A stretch of 64,000 bases of DNA from H111-94 sp034436045 (GCA_034436045.1 DAOTVZ010000288.1:1-64000), one strand, 5' to 3'. Positions 43,518 to 51,992 are shown, numbered from the stretch's first letter. Made by a program: numbers and translations. The notes: generated from the sequence alone by a model not told the origin.

Positions 43518-45203
43518 CTATTCCAGCGCCTCAAGTAGCATGTCGCCTTCTTCGGGGCTGATGCGTCCCTCGGCGATCATGCGCAAAATGGCTTCGCGTT
43601 CCTGCTCTGTCGTGGGCATACGCTGAGCCTTCGGCGCATCATCCGGCGCAACCGGCACTTCCGGGGCCTTGCGCTCCTGCTGCGCCTGGGCCGAAGCAGC
43701 ATTCGCGTCTGGCGTAAAGGGCGGTGGGGGTGTGGGCGGCACCGACATTTTAAGATTGCTCAACGCCTGCTCGACCGCCTCCATGGCCCCCTGCACACCC
43801 TCAGCGGCGGCGCGCTGAGCCTGCTCGATGATGCGGCTCAGGCGCTCCTGGTCAAAGCGCCACTCACGGTCGTTGATGCGCACGCGCACCTGAGCGTGTG
43901 GCCCCTTACCCTTCTCTTTCATCTTGCTCTTCATCCTACTATGCCCAAATTCGCGCTCGAACTGGCGGCCCATACGCCCAAATTCGCGCTCAAACTCACG
44001 GCCCATGCGTTCAAAATCGCGGCCCATCCCGGCGAAACCGGCGGCGAAGTCGCTCCACGCACTGCTGCTGCTACTGCTGCGTGGCTCTGCATTGCCCTTA
44101 ACAACCAGATCACCACCAACCATGAGTTCGAGCGTCGCAGCCCCCTCGCCATACACCAGCGCGACCGAATTGCCACGCGCCGCCGAGGAGAGCGAGCGTC
44201 CTTTGATACTGCCACCAACCTGGGCGCGCACCGCGAGATTAGCCGCTTCCGGCAGCATCACAACCGCATCTCCGCCAACATTTAGGCGTGTTACGCTGCC
44301 AGCCGGAAAATCGGCCTGGAGTGTGAGATCACCACCAATATTACCGGCCTCGATGCTGCCTTGCACGCCGCGCAGGCTCGCATCACCGCCAATATTGCCG
44401 AGATGGAGCATGCCACCAATGCCGTTGATATTAACATCGCCACCTATGTGGCCGAGCATCGCATCACCGCGTACATCACGAATATCGCAATCGCCGCCGC
44501 TATTGCCGACGCGCACCACCTGCGCTCCAATGATTTGCAGATCACCGCCAATATTGCCCACTGCAAGCACAGCGTTCGCGCTCTCACGTATGACCGTATC
44601 GCCACCAACGTTATGCACTTCCAGACTGGCCAGGCCGCTCGCCACGAAATCGCCGCCAACATTCTCGATGGTTGCCGCACCATTGTCGCTGAGGCGCAGT
44701 TCGCAATCACCACCGATGTGACCGAGCGTAGCCTGACCCGCATCGTGAATTGCCAGATCACCCTCTACCTCGCGCAGTTCTACACTGCCAGCGATAGTGT
44801 TACAAACGGCGCTTCCAGCGATATGCTCGATATGCACACCTGCCCGAATATCACTCAGAGCGACATCTCCTGCCAATTCGCCTCCCAGCACGTCACCATT
44901 GATCCTTTCAATATGTACATCACCCCCAATATCGCTCAGTTCCAGTTGACGCACCCCATCAACCCTGACATCGCCGCCAGCTTCGCGGATGCTCACCATC
45001 ATCTCAAAAGGCACATGCAGCAAGAGCGCCTCATCGCACTGCGCGATATGGAGTGTATCTCCCTCGTGCTGAAAAATAGCCGGGGTATTTTCTGACTCTA
45101 CCCTGATCGTTTGCTCACTCCAGCCACGCACAACCAGATCATCGTCAAGCTGCGTCAGCACAACATGCTGAATATCACCGGCAGGAAGTTGTTGTTGAAA
45201 CAT
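43518..45203 (-). CDS. GGD-repeat (DUF4097-like) protein with C-terminal SHOCT-like motif
   Basis: A 561-residue protein. After about 70 N-terminal residues comes a long run (about 75-345) of at least ten repeats of 17-20 residues centred on (I/V)GGD, such as LGHIGGDVNINGIGG and LGNIGGDASLRGVQG. One hydrophobic beta strand per repeat suggests a right-handed beta-solenoid, as in bactofilin- or DUF4097-type proteins. A flexible segment follows (MGRDFERMGREFEREFGRMG), with a basic/helical stretch, a Pro-rich linker and a final ILRMIAEGRISPEEGDMLLE SHOCT-like helix pair. There is no signal peptide. It is the last gene of the operon that starts at 46310, after an 82-bp gap. Confidence 0.85.
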   Translation of the reverse strand: MFQQQLPAGDIQHVVLTQLDDDLVVRGWSEQTIRVESENTPAIFQHEGDTLHIAQCDEALLLHVPFEMMVSIREAGGDVRVDGVRQLELSDIGGDVHIERINGDVLGGELAGDVALSDIRAGVHIEHIAGSAVCNTIAGSVELREVEGDLAIHDAGQATLGHIGGDCELRLSDNGAATIENVGGDFVASGLASLEVHNVGGDTVIRESANAVLAVGNIGGDLQIIGAQVVRVGNSGGDCDIRDVRGDAMLGHIGGDVNINGIGGMLHLGNIGGDASLRGVQGSIEAGNIGGDLTLQADFPAGSVTRLNVGGDAVVMLPEAANLAVRAQVGGSIKGRSLSSAARGNSVALVYGEGAATLELMVGGDLVVKGNAEPRSSSSSSAWSDFAAGFAGMGRDFERMGREFEREFGRMGRQFEREFGHSRMKSKMKEKGKGPHAQVRVRINDREWRFDQERLSRIIEQAQRAAAEGVQGAMEAVEQALSNLKMSVPPTPPPPFTPDANAASAQAQQERKAPEVPVAPDDAPKAQRMPTTEQEREAILRMIAEGRISPEEGDMLLEALE

Positions 45204-45285
45204 GCCTCTCTCCTTTTTTCGTCAGTAGTATGTAGCCCTTTGTGGATACTATGCTCTCTGTGAGACTCAAGAACTCAGAACCGCT

Positions 45286-45669
45286 TTACCGTTCAACAAA
45301 GATTTCAACGCGCTCGCCGCGCTCCAGGTCTTGCAGGTCCAGCATGCGCCCACCCGCCCCCTGCTCAATTGCCCCTAATAGTTCATCCAGCGCATCTTCG
45401 TCTACGTTGGGGATGAGGCGCAGGCCCAGGCGCGTGCTGACACGCAGCAGTTGTAGTGGCAAACGGGCATGCAACACCAGGGGATGTCTGCGCTCATTGA
45501 GGCTGGTAGCACGCACAAGTATCACAGGGTCGCGTCTGCGCCCGCCCATCCGTGCGGCTGTATCCAGTTCACTCAGAGCATCCAACAACTGAGCCGCCTG
45601 CTCCGCCGTGATTTGCCCACGCTCGATCAGACGCAGAATGCGGTCGCGCTCATCCTTTTCCTCGCTCAT
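45286..45669 (-). CDS. SHOCT-like domain protein (127 aa)
   Basis: N-terminal residues 5-35 (DERDRILRLIERGQITAEQA followed by AQLLDAL) match the short helical SHOCT-like motif that also ends the neighbouring GGD-repeat protein. The remaining 90 residues hold a beta-rich domain (DPVILVRATSLNERR, HARLPLQLLRVSTRLGLRL) ending DLERGERVEIFVE, similar to the region found in proteins of DUF2089 operons. No membrane helix. It lies 3 bp after the DUF2089-like gene, so it is co-transcribed. The function is unknown; a role in oligomer formation with the other SHOCT protein is an inference. Confidence 0.82.
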   Translation of the reverse strand: MSEEKDERDRILRLIERGQITAEQAAQLLDALSELDTAARMGGRRRDPVILVRATSLNERRHPLVLHARLPLQLLRVSTRLGLRLIPNVDEDALDELLGAIEQGAGGRMLDLQDLERGERVEIFVER

Positions 45670-45672
45670 GGT

Positions 45673-46035
45673 CTAAGACCCCTTTAGCATCTTCATCGCC
45701 TCTTCCACCGTGATCTCCTTCGCAGCCAGCCGATCCAGCACAGCGCGCCGGTCAACGCGCCCATCATTCTCCGGCGTTCCCCCCAGCGCCGTGACAATCT
45801 CGTCCAGACGGCTACGCGCAGTGTTATAGGCGATGTCCAGTTCAGCCGCCAGCTTCTGAATGTTGCCGCGATACTTGACCATCAGCTCCACAAAGTCAAG
45901 CTGCTCACGGCTCAGGCGGCCAATCCAGCCCAGGCTAAAGCGGCCCTCTATCACAACCCCGCTCGCCGGGCATTCCAGCCGCGTTACAATCAGTTCCTCG
46001 CCGCTGACCGGATCTCGTGTAATCAATGGATACAT
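45673..46035 (-). CDS. DUF2089-like DNA-binding protein lacking the zinc ribbon
   Basis: The body LSREQLDFVELMVKYRGNIQ and KLAAELDIAYNTARSRLDEI is the HTH part of DUF2089 proteins. In typical members the N-terminus has a CPxCG...CPxCG zinc ribbon. Here the positions read DPVSG and CPASG, so three of four Cys are missing. The C-terminal end (RVDRRAVLDRLAAKEITVEE) is a SHOCT-like helix pair. The chosen start, MYPLITRD, has AAGGAG 6 nt upstream and aligns with the family start. ATGs at 46050 and 46065 are in frame; the latter overlaps the preceding stop as ATGA. Probably a local transcription regulator. Confidence 0.83.
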   Translation of the reverse strand: MYPLITRDPVSGEELIVTRLECPASGVVIEGRFSLGWIGRLSREQLDFVELMVKYRGNIQKLAAELDIAYNTARSRLDEIVTALGGTPENDGRVDRRAVLDRLAAKEITVEEAMKMLKGS

Positions 46036-46061
46036 ACCTTTCTCCTTCATAGCACCTTCCT

Positions 46062-46310
46062 TCATTTCAAGGGTACCGTTGCCCTACGCATCACTTGTTC
46101 GTCAGAGAGAACAGGCTCAACCTGTTGCAGGCGCGTACCTAACGCGACCAGAACGAAACCCAGCAACGCAATGACATGGCGCACATCACCATCCAGGCGA
46201 TCTGCATCGGCAGCGGCCAGCCGTGCCAGTCGCTGCTGCTCCCGCTCGGCCAACAACGCCTGCTGTCGTTGCTTCAATACCTCTTCCCGTAAGAAGAGAT
46301 GTGGTCCCAT
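46062..46310 (-). CDS. Small single-pass membrane protein (82 aa)
   Basis: No family recognised. A charged amphipathic helix (LREEVLKQRQQALLAEREQQ, then RLARL) is followed by one membrane segment (VIALLGFVLVALG, about residues 48-60) and a short polar tail. AAAGGAG at 6 nt precedes the ATG. The frame is open to 46394, but the ribosome site and protein composition favour 46310. It is the first gene of a four-gene operon under a strong promoter at 46405-46433 and overlaps the next gene by the bases ATGA if that gene's first ATG is used. Confidence 0.75.
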   Translation of the reverse strand: MGPHLFLREEVLKQRQQALLAEREQQRLARLAAADADRLDGDVRHVIALLGFVLVALGTRLQQVEPVLSDEQVMRRATVPLK

Positions 46311-46404
46311 CGTAATCTCCTTTCTCGTGCGAACAGCATGTCCTTTTTTGTTCATCTCTTTAAAATTTTCTATATATTTGCTAAATTTCATCAATCACAT
46401 GGTA

Positions 46405-46433
46405 ATAATAGCATACCAATTTGAAAAATGCAA
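46405..46433 (-). promoter_or_regulatory. Strong promoter of the GGD-repeat operon
   Basis: On the minus strand TTGCAT (46433-46428), a 17-bp spacer and TATTAT (46410-46405) with a TG extended -10 (TGCTATTAT) fit a vegetative promoter. It drives the operon 46310 to 43518. The 46311-46563 divergent gap holds this promoter and the opposite one at 46520. Confidence 0.75.
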
Positions 46434-46519
46434 GCTCTCTGGTAAAAAAAATTATCAAGATGGTGATTTTTACCAATTATAGTCAGGTGCTTAAGTATCA
46501 TAGTGAAGACTAATCGATG

Positions 46520-46528
46520 TGTTACAAT
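46520..46528 (+). promoter_or_regulatory. Putative extended -10 promoter of the twin ATPase genes
   Basis: TGTTACAAT fits an extended -10, 35 bp before the ATG at 46564. It overlaps a small palindrome, ATTGTTGACAAT (46527-46538), that could be an operator. Confidence 0.5.
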
Positions 46529-46563
46529 TGTTGACAATACATCAAAATTAGGATGGAGCATGT

Positions 46564-47502
46564 ATGCCGGAACCACTCGTTATATGTGATAATCTGGTCA
46601 AAATTTACAAAGTCGCGGACCTGGAAGTGGTGGCTTTGCAAGGATTAGACCTGGAGGTGCCCCCTGGCGAGATGATCGCCATTGTGGGTGCCTCCGGCTC
46701 TGGCAAAAGTACGCTGATGAATATTTTGAGTGGCCTGGATATTCCCAGCGCCGGTCGCTGCATCGTCGATGGCTATGACCTTACGCGCCTGAGCAGCGCC
46801 CAGCGTATTCATTATCGCCGCCACATCGTCGGTCAGGTCTGGCAACAGAGCGGGCGCAACCTGCTGCCCGAACTGAGCGCAGAGGCCAATGTTGAGTTGC
46901 CACAGATGCTCTGCGGAGTCAGCGCCGCCGAACGCACGCGCCGCGCTCACGCACTACTAGAACTGGTCGGCCTCAAGGGCATGGAGAAGAAACGCCCAAC
47001 GGAACTGTCCGGCGGCGAACAACAGCGCAACGCCATCGCCGTCGCGCTGGCGAACAACCCCAAATTACTGCTGGCCGACGAGCCGACCGGCGAACTGGAC
47101 TCGGTAACGGCGGGCGAAATCCTGCACCTGATGCGCACGCTTAATCAGCAATTAGGACTCACCATCATCACGGTTACGCATGACCCTACCATCGCCGCCG
47201 AGGTAGATCGCACCATTGCCATCCGCGACGGACGCACCAGCACCGAGACGGTACGCCGAGAAACCGTGCTGGAGAGCGTGGAGGCGCATATGCTCGCCGG
47301 TAGCGCTATCATTGGTCTACCCACCGAGACGCACCGCGAGTCCATTCTGATCGACCGCGCCGGACGCCTGCAATTGCCCAAGGAGGCCATTGAGAAGCTG
47401 CCTTTCAACGGACGTGCCGAGGTGCGTATTCTGGATGATCACGTCGAAATCTGGCCCATCGGAGTACTGACAAACGGCAACGGGAAGGGAGCAGCATCAT
47501 GA
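46564..47502 (+). CDS. ABC transporter ATP-binding protein with C-terminal AbrB-like domain
   Basis: A 312-residue protein. Residues 1-230 form a LolD/MacB-type ATPase with Walker A VGASGSGKST (41-50), LSGGEQQRNAIAVALAN signature (Asn replaces the usual Val after QQR) and LLLADEPTGELDS. Residues 261-298 (ILIDRAGRLQLPKEAIEKLP..AEVRILDDHVEIWP) resemble a SpoVT/AbrB swapped-hairpin domain, normally found in transcription regulators and antitoxins. Its stop overlaps the next ATPase start (ATGA). No permease is next to it. The AbrB-like part might be a dimerisation or DNA-binding module; this is by resemblance only. Confidence 0.83.
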   Translation: MPEPLVICDNLVKIYKVADLEVVALQGLDLEVPPGEMIAIVGASGSGKSTLMNILSGLDIPSAGRCIVDGYDLTRLSSAQRIHYRRHIVGQVWQQSGRNLLPELSAEANVELPQMLCGVSAAERTRRAHALLELVGLKGMEKKRPTELSGGEQQRNAIAVALANNPKLLLADEPTGELDSVTAGEILHLMRTLNQQLGLTIITVTHDPTIAAEVDRTIAIRDGRTSTETVRRETVLESVEAHMLAGSAIIGLPTETHRESILIDRAGRLQLPKEAIEKLPFNGRAEVRILDDHVEIWPIGVLTNGNGKGAAS

Positions 47503-48194
47503 CGACGCAAGCAGCAGTGACTACCATCGCGGAGGCGCGAGGGGTGACGCGCGACTATCGCACCGGCGGAGGAGTGGTGCATGCATTGCGCGGCATCGAC
47601 CTGAAAATTCTGCCGGGCGAGTTTGTGGCCTTGCGTGGGCGCTCCGGCTCCGGCAAAACCACCCTGCTCAACATTCTGATCGGCCTGGATGATCCCACGC
47701 AGGGGCAGGTCTTTATTCTGGGGCATGACCTGGCAAAGATGAGTGAGTCTGAGCGTGCCCGCCTGCGCCGCGAGAGCATCGGCATGATGTTCCAAAACGC
47801 ACACCTCTTCCCCTCGCTCACCGCACAGGAGAACGTGGAAGTCCCACTGCGCCTGGCACGGGTAGACCCGGCAGAGCGCACGCGCCTCTCCATACAGGCG
47901 CTGGAACAGGTGGGGTTGGGCAAGCGCGCCCATCATCGCGGCCTGGAACTCTCCGGCGGAGAGCAACAGCGGGTAGCCTTAGCACGAGCGCTGGTGCATC
48001 AACCTCGCTTCATCGTAGCCGACGAGCCGACGGGCAACCTGGACTCGCTGACCGGGCGCGAGATCACTAAACTGCTACGCGACCTGTGCCACAACATGCA
48101 AGTTGGCATGCTGATCGCCACCCACGATCCCACCATCGTCGAGATGGCCGACCGCGTCCTCAGCATCCAGGACGGACACATCGTAGGAATATGA
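47499..48194 (+). CDS. ABC transporter ATP-binding protein, LolD type
   Basis: A 231-residue ATPase with Walker A RGRSGSGKTTL (unusually RGRSGSGKT for GPSGSGKS), the Q-loop region MMFQNAHLFPSLTAQENVEV, signature LSGGEQQRVALARAL and Walker B FIVADEPTGNLDS. The start ATG overlaps the preceding ATPase gene by 4 bp. Two ATPases in tandem suggest a heterodimer, but their permease is not within 6 kb on either side. It ends 157 bp before the start of the EamA-type transporter. Confidence 0.86.
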   Translation: MTTQAAVTTIAEARGVTRDYRTGGGVVHALRGIDLKILPGEFVALRGRSGSGKTTLLNILIGLDDPTQGQVFILGHDLAKMSESERARLRRESIGMMFQNAHLFPSLTAQENVEVPLRLARVDPAERTRLSIQALEQVGLGKRAHHRGLELSGGEQQRVALARALVHQPRFIVADEPTGNLDSLTGREITKLLRDLCHNMQVGMLIATHDPTIVEMADRVLSIQDGHIVGI

Positions 48195-48374
48195 CCATTT
48201 TTTGCAGGGACAGCAGGACTTTTTTTGTAGGGTTAGCCGCTATCGTCGTATAGCCTCCCGCCTGCCCTGGGTTGCTGGCTACAAACGATGATGGCTTCCC
48301 CCAATGGCGCGTCGGCAGACAGACCGCTTTTTGTGATACGATAGAAGTCGGTGTCTTATTGCACAGGAGCTTCT

Positions 48375-49298
48375 ATGGGTATCTTTTTCGGCCTTGCCTC
48401 TGCGCTAGGTTGGGGTATTGGAGATTTTTTTGCCGGTTACTCCACACGGCGCGTCGGCGTCTATCGCACTATTTTCTTCTCGCAAATCGTTGGCGTGGTA
48501 GGTCTGAGCATCTACCTGCTCATGACGGGGCAACTACTGTATCTGTGGCAACCGGTGTATCTCGTACCCTGGCTATGGACGCTGGTGGCGGCATTGCTCA
48601 ATATCGGTTGCGCATTCCTGTTCTACCGCGCGTTCCAGGTGGGCACACTGGCGATTATCTCGCCCATTGTTTCCAGTTACGCCGTTGTCACCGTCATCCT
48701 CTCCGTGTTGAGCGGGGAAACATTGAGTCCGTTGCATACGCTGGGCATCACCGCTGCCATGATCGGCATTGTACTAACAGCGACACCGCTGGACCTATTG
48801 ATGAAGTTGAAGCAGCAACCGACCCGGACGGATCAACTTCCAGTTACCCCCTACAATCTCTGGCTGCACCTGGAGCGGCGTTTCTCGCCGGGCGTCCTGC
48901 TGGCGATCATCGCCTCTATCGGTTATGGCGTTCTTTTCTGGCTGCTCGGCTTCCATGTCACGCCCTTTCTCGGCGGCATCGCGCCCGTCTGGCTCATCCG
49001 CCTGAGCGCCATTGTGATATTGCCCTGGTTGGCGCGCCCGTTAGGGCAGCGTCTCAATCTGCCACGAGGACGCGCCTGGCTGCTGTTGCTTGGTGCAGGT
49101 ACCTTTGACACGCTGGGCTACGTCGCCAATACGCTGGGGCTGGCGACGGGTCAGGTAGCCATCGTCAGCGTCTTCGCCTCCTTCTTCAGCGCCGTAACCG
49201 TGCTACTGGCCTGGATATTCCTGCACGACCGCCTGAGCTGGAACCAGTGGTGCGGCATTATCTTCATTTTCCTCGGCATCGTACTGGTGCATATGTGA
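48375..49298 (+). CDS. EamA/DMT-family transporter
   Basis: An inner-membrane carrier of the drug/metabolite transporter superfamily, 307 residues with ten predicted helices. It begins MGIFFGLASALGWGIGDFFAG and has the two-fold EamA repeat: helices 1-5 to about residue 140, a hydrophilic loop, then helices 6-10 ending WCGIIFIFLGIVLVHM. AGGAG at 5 nt precedes the ATG at 48375; an in-frame start 24 nt earlier is less likely. The substrate is unknown. It converges on groEL and is separated from it by a bidirectional terminator. Confidence 0.9.
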   Translation: MGIFFGLASALGWGIGDFFAGYSTRRVGVYRTIFFSQIVGVVGLSIYLLMTGQLLYLWQPVYLVPWLWTLVAALLNIGCAFLFYRAFQVGTLAIISPIVSSYAVVTVILSVLSGETLSPLHTLGITAAMIGIVLTATPLDLLMKLKQQPTRTDQLPVTPYNLWLHLERRFSPGVLLAIIASIGYGVLFWLLGFHVTPFLGGIAPVWLIRLSAIVILPWLARPLGQRLNLPRGRAWLLLLGAGTFDTLGYVANTLGLATGQVAIVSVFASFFSAVTVLLAWIFLHDRLSWNQWCGIIFIFLGIVLVHM

Positions 49299-49375
49299 GC
49301 AACAGACACACGCAGGTGAGGCCATCATTATTTTGCTAAATTGCATCCTGGTGGCTATTTTTCAAGCAAAGCAGA

Positions 49376-49404
49376 GAGGCATCCCTGATAGGTAGGGATG
49401 CCTC
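49376..49404. terminator. Terminator between EamA transporter and groEL
   Basis: A perfect 11-bp stem GAGGCATCCCT/AGGGATGCCTC around GATAGGT, between two convergent genes. Confidence 0.8.
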
Positions 49405-49460
49405 CGTGTGCAGTATTTAGAGAGCGAGAAGTGTAGTGATACCCCTTGTGGATGTCACGT

Positions 49461-51086
49461 TTAGTACTCAGGCATGGCCGGAGCGGCGGGTTTCTCTTTC
49501 TCTGGAATGTCGGTGATAAGCGCCTCGGTCGTCAGGATCATCGCAGCGATGCTGGCGGCGTTCTGCAAGGCGGAGCGCGTCACCTTCGCCGGGTCGGCGA
49601 TACCGGCCTCGAACATATCCTCATAGCTGTCGGTGAGGACATTGTAGCCGATATGCTTATTATTCTTCTCCTTCTGCGCGCGGCGCACGCCATCGACCAC
49701 CACCGAGCCATCCTTACCGCCGTTGGCGGCCAACTGGCGCAGCGGCTCCTCCAGAGCGCGGCGCAGAATCGCTACACCGGTCGCGGCATCACCGGTCAGA
49801 TGCAGATTATCCAGGGCCTCGGTCGCGTTCAGCAGGGCCACACCACCACCGGGCACCATACCCTCTTCAACACCGGCGCGGGTCGCGGAGAGCGCATCCT
49901 CAACGCGGGTCTTGCGATACTTCAACTCAACTTCGGTACCAGCACCGACCTTGATCAGCGCTACGCCACCGGCCAGTTTCGCCAGACGCTCTTGCAGCTT
50001 CTCGCGGTCATAGTCGCTGGTGGTTTCTTCAATCTGAGCCTTAATCTGACGGATACGTGCCTGAATGTCGGCGGGATCACCACGGCCCTCGACAATGGTG
50101 GTATCTTCCTTATGCGAAATGACCGAGCGAGCGGAGCCGAGGTCTGCCAGGGTCGCGCTATCCAGGCGGCGGCCCATCTCCTCGCTGATGACCTGGCCAC
50201 CGGTCAGAATAGCGATGTCGCGCAACATCTCCTTGCGGCGATCACCAAAACCAGGAGCTTTGACGGCTATCACATTGAGGATACCGCGCAACTTGTTAAC
50301 GACCAGGGTCGCCAGCGCCTCGCCATCGACATCCTCCGCGATAATCAGGATGTCGCGCTTGCCTTGCTGCACCATCTTCTCAATTACCGGCAGAATATCC
50401 TGCACGGCACTGATCTTCTTGTCCGTGATGAGGATATAAGGATTTTCGAGCGTGGCCTCCATCTTCTCCGTGTTGGTGACGAAGTACGGCGAGATGTAGC
50501 CCTTATCGATCTGCATACCTTCGACGTACTCGGTCTCGAAGTTGATGCCGCGTGACTCCTCAACCGTGATGACACCATCTTTTCCAACGCGCTCCATGAC
50601 ATCGGCAATCAGATTACCGATAGTCTCGTCGGCGGCAGAGATGGAAGCGATTTGTGCGATGTCTTTCTTGGTGTCAACCGGCACAGCCTCGGAGCGGATG
50701 TACTCCACGACGGCCTCGGTAGCGCGGTCGATACCATACTTCAACTGCATGGGGTTCGCACCTGCCGCCAGGTTCTTCAGACCCTCATTGACGATGGCCT
50801 GGGCCAGCACAGTTGCGGTGGTTGTGCCATCACCGGCCACATCATTGGTCTTGGTGGCAGCCTCTTTGAGCAACTGCGCACCCATGTTCTCAAACGGGTC
50901 CTCCAACTGAATCTCTTTGGCGACGGTGACGCCATCATGCGTTACAGAGGGAGCGCCGAACTTCTTGTCCAGGGCAACGTTGCGGCCCTTCGGGCCAAGT
51001 GTCGTCTTGACGGCGGTAGCAAGAATATCAATACCCTTTTTCAGGGAGCGACGGGCCTCTTCATCAAATACAAGCTGCTTTGCCAT
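49461..51086 (-). CDS. groL: Chaperonin GroEL (Hsp60)
   Basis: Chaperonin subunit that folds proteins in an ATP-driven cage with GroES. MAKQLVFDEEARRSLKKGID, TLGPKGRNVALDKKFG and AGDGTTTATVLAQAIV are diagnostic, and GGGVALLNA follows near residue 415. The 541 residues are full length; the tail ends KEKPAAPAMPEY without the GGM repeats of proteobacterial GroEL. It lies 44 bp after groES and is co-transcribed. AAGGAG precedes the ATG. No CIRCE site is visible near groES. Confidence 0.97.
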   Translation of the reverse strand: MAKQLVFDEEARRSLKKGIDILATAVKTTLGPKGRNVALDKKFGAPSVTHDGVTVAKEIQLEDPFENMGAQLLKEAATKTNDVAGDGTTTATVLAQAIVNEGLKNLAAGANPMQLKYGIDRATEAVVEYIRSEAVPVDTKKDIAQIASISAADETIGNLIADVMERVGKDGVITVEESRGINFETEYVEGMQIDKGYISPYFVTNTEKMEATLENPYILITDKKISAVQDILPVIEKMVQQGKRDILIIAEDVDGEALATLVVNKLRGILNVIAVKAPGFGDRRKEMLRDIAILTGGQVISEEMGRRLDSATLADLGSARSVISHKEDTTIVEGRGDPADIQARIRQIKAQIEETTSDYDREKLQERLAKLAGGVALIKVGAGTEVELKYRKTRVEDALSATRAGVEEGMVPGGGVALLNATEALDNLHLTGDAATGVAILRRALEEPLRQLAANGGKDGSVVVDGVRRAQKEKNNKHIGYNVLTDSYEDMFEAGIADPAKVTRSALQNAASIAAMILTTEALITDIPEKEKPAAPAMPEY

Positions 51087-51130
51087 TGCTTTTCCTTCTC
51101 CTTACACGATCTATCTCTACGAGCCGATCA

Positions 51131-51421
51131 CTAGCCAATCACAGCGAGAACATCGTTCTCTTTGAGAACCAGGTACTCTTCGCCATCCAGCTTGAACTCC
51201 GTGCCGCCATACTTGGCGAACAAGACGCGATCACCTTCGCGCAGGTCGAGTGGTACACGCTCGCCATTATCGAGCAAGCGCCCACTGCCAACGGCAATGA
51301 CGGTGCCCTCCTGGGGCTTCTCTTTGGCAGTATCCGGGATGACGATACCGCTCTTCGTCACTTCTTCTCTTGGGGCAGGTTTCACGACCACACGGTCGCC
51401 AACAGGACGAATCTTTGTCAC
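51131..51421 (-). CDS. groS: Co-chaperonin GroES (Hsp10)
   Basis: The lid of the GroEL cage, 96 residues. IRPVGDRVVVKPAPREEVTK, GIVIPDTAKEKPQEGTVIAV and VLFAKYGGTEFKLDGEEYLV are the usual family sequences. GTG start with AAGGAG at 9 nt. It follows, by 39 bp, a small cysteine-rich protein gene on the same strand and precedes groEL. Confidence 0.96.
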   Translation of the reverse strand: MTKIRPVGDRVVVKPAPREEVTKSGIVIPDTAKEKPQEGTVIAVGSGRLLDNGERVPLDLREGDRVLFAKYGGTEFKLDGEEYLVLKENDVLAVIG

Positions 51422-51460
51422 GGCTAAACACTCCTTCTTACCTGTAGAGATGTATGTGTT

Positions 51461-51781
51461 TTACACGCAATCGTTGCCACGATCAGCCGCGCCATTCTGC
51501 TGCGACCCTTCCTGTGCAACGTCGGTGCCGTAGTAAATGACGCCTGAGATGCTGACCGAGCTATACTCGGAGTAATCGCAGTTGCAGGGACCGCCAGCCG
51601 CACAGCCCGTGCAGCAATAGGTCTTGCCCTGCACTACGACAGGTGGCCAGAGAATATCGATATCGCAGTTTGCACAGCGCAACGGCACCTGCCGCCGGGA
51701 TGCAGTTCCATCCTTCATACCGGTCGGGGTGCTGTGCAATCCAGATGGATATGATTGTGACCAACGATCCTCTGCGTACAT
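51461..51781 (-). CDS. Small cysteine-rich (zinc-ribbon-like) protein upstream of groES
   Basis: A 106-residue protein. The central part VPLRCANCDIDILWPPVVVQ and GKTYCCTGCAAGGPCNCDYSEY holds two CxxC-type pairs plus CNC, seven Cys in 33 residues, as in small metal-binding proteins that bind zinc or another soft metal. N-terminal 35 residues are polar without a signal peptide. It is only 39 bp from groES and on the same strand, so it is probably in the groESL transcript. Its link to protein folding or metal stress is inferred from context only. Confidence 0.75.
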   Translation of the reverse strand: MYAEDRWSQSYPSGLHSTPTGMKDGTASRRQVPLRCANCDIDILWPPVVVQGKTYCCTGCAAGGPCNCDYSEYSSVSISGVIYYGTDVAQEGSQQNGAADRGNDCV

Positions 51782-51992
51782 ATTCTCTTTGCCTTGTTGA
51801 CCTGCTTCATACCTCTCAGTCTCCGACCACTAGTATGCCACAGCTACTGTTAGAGACACGTAGGAGATATGTTAGAAGTTTGTTAGAATCAGCATAGGTA
51901 AACCAATCGCCTGCATATGCTAGAATATGAGAGAGATATTTTCGTCGGCACCAGACTCACCCGCGAGGATGCCAGAGGGAGTTTTCAGAAGT

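Noticed and set aside
43924..44721. 265-codon plus-strand frame across the GGD-repeat gene
   Set aside because: Its repeats simply mirror the GGD repeat on the other strand; there is no independent support.
46531..46536. TTGACA as the -35 box of the ATPase pair
   Set aside because: No -10 lies at 16-18 bp before the start codon; TGTTACAAT is a better candidate.
49446..50555. 369-codon plus-strand frame across groEL
   Set aside because: Antisense shadow of groEL.
51421..51460. CIRCE operator before groES
   Set aside because: CTAAACACTCC only loosely resembles one half-site and there is no second arm.
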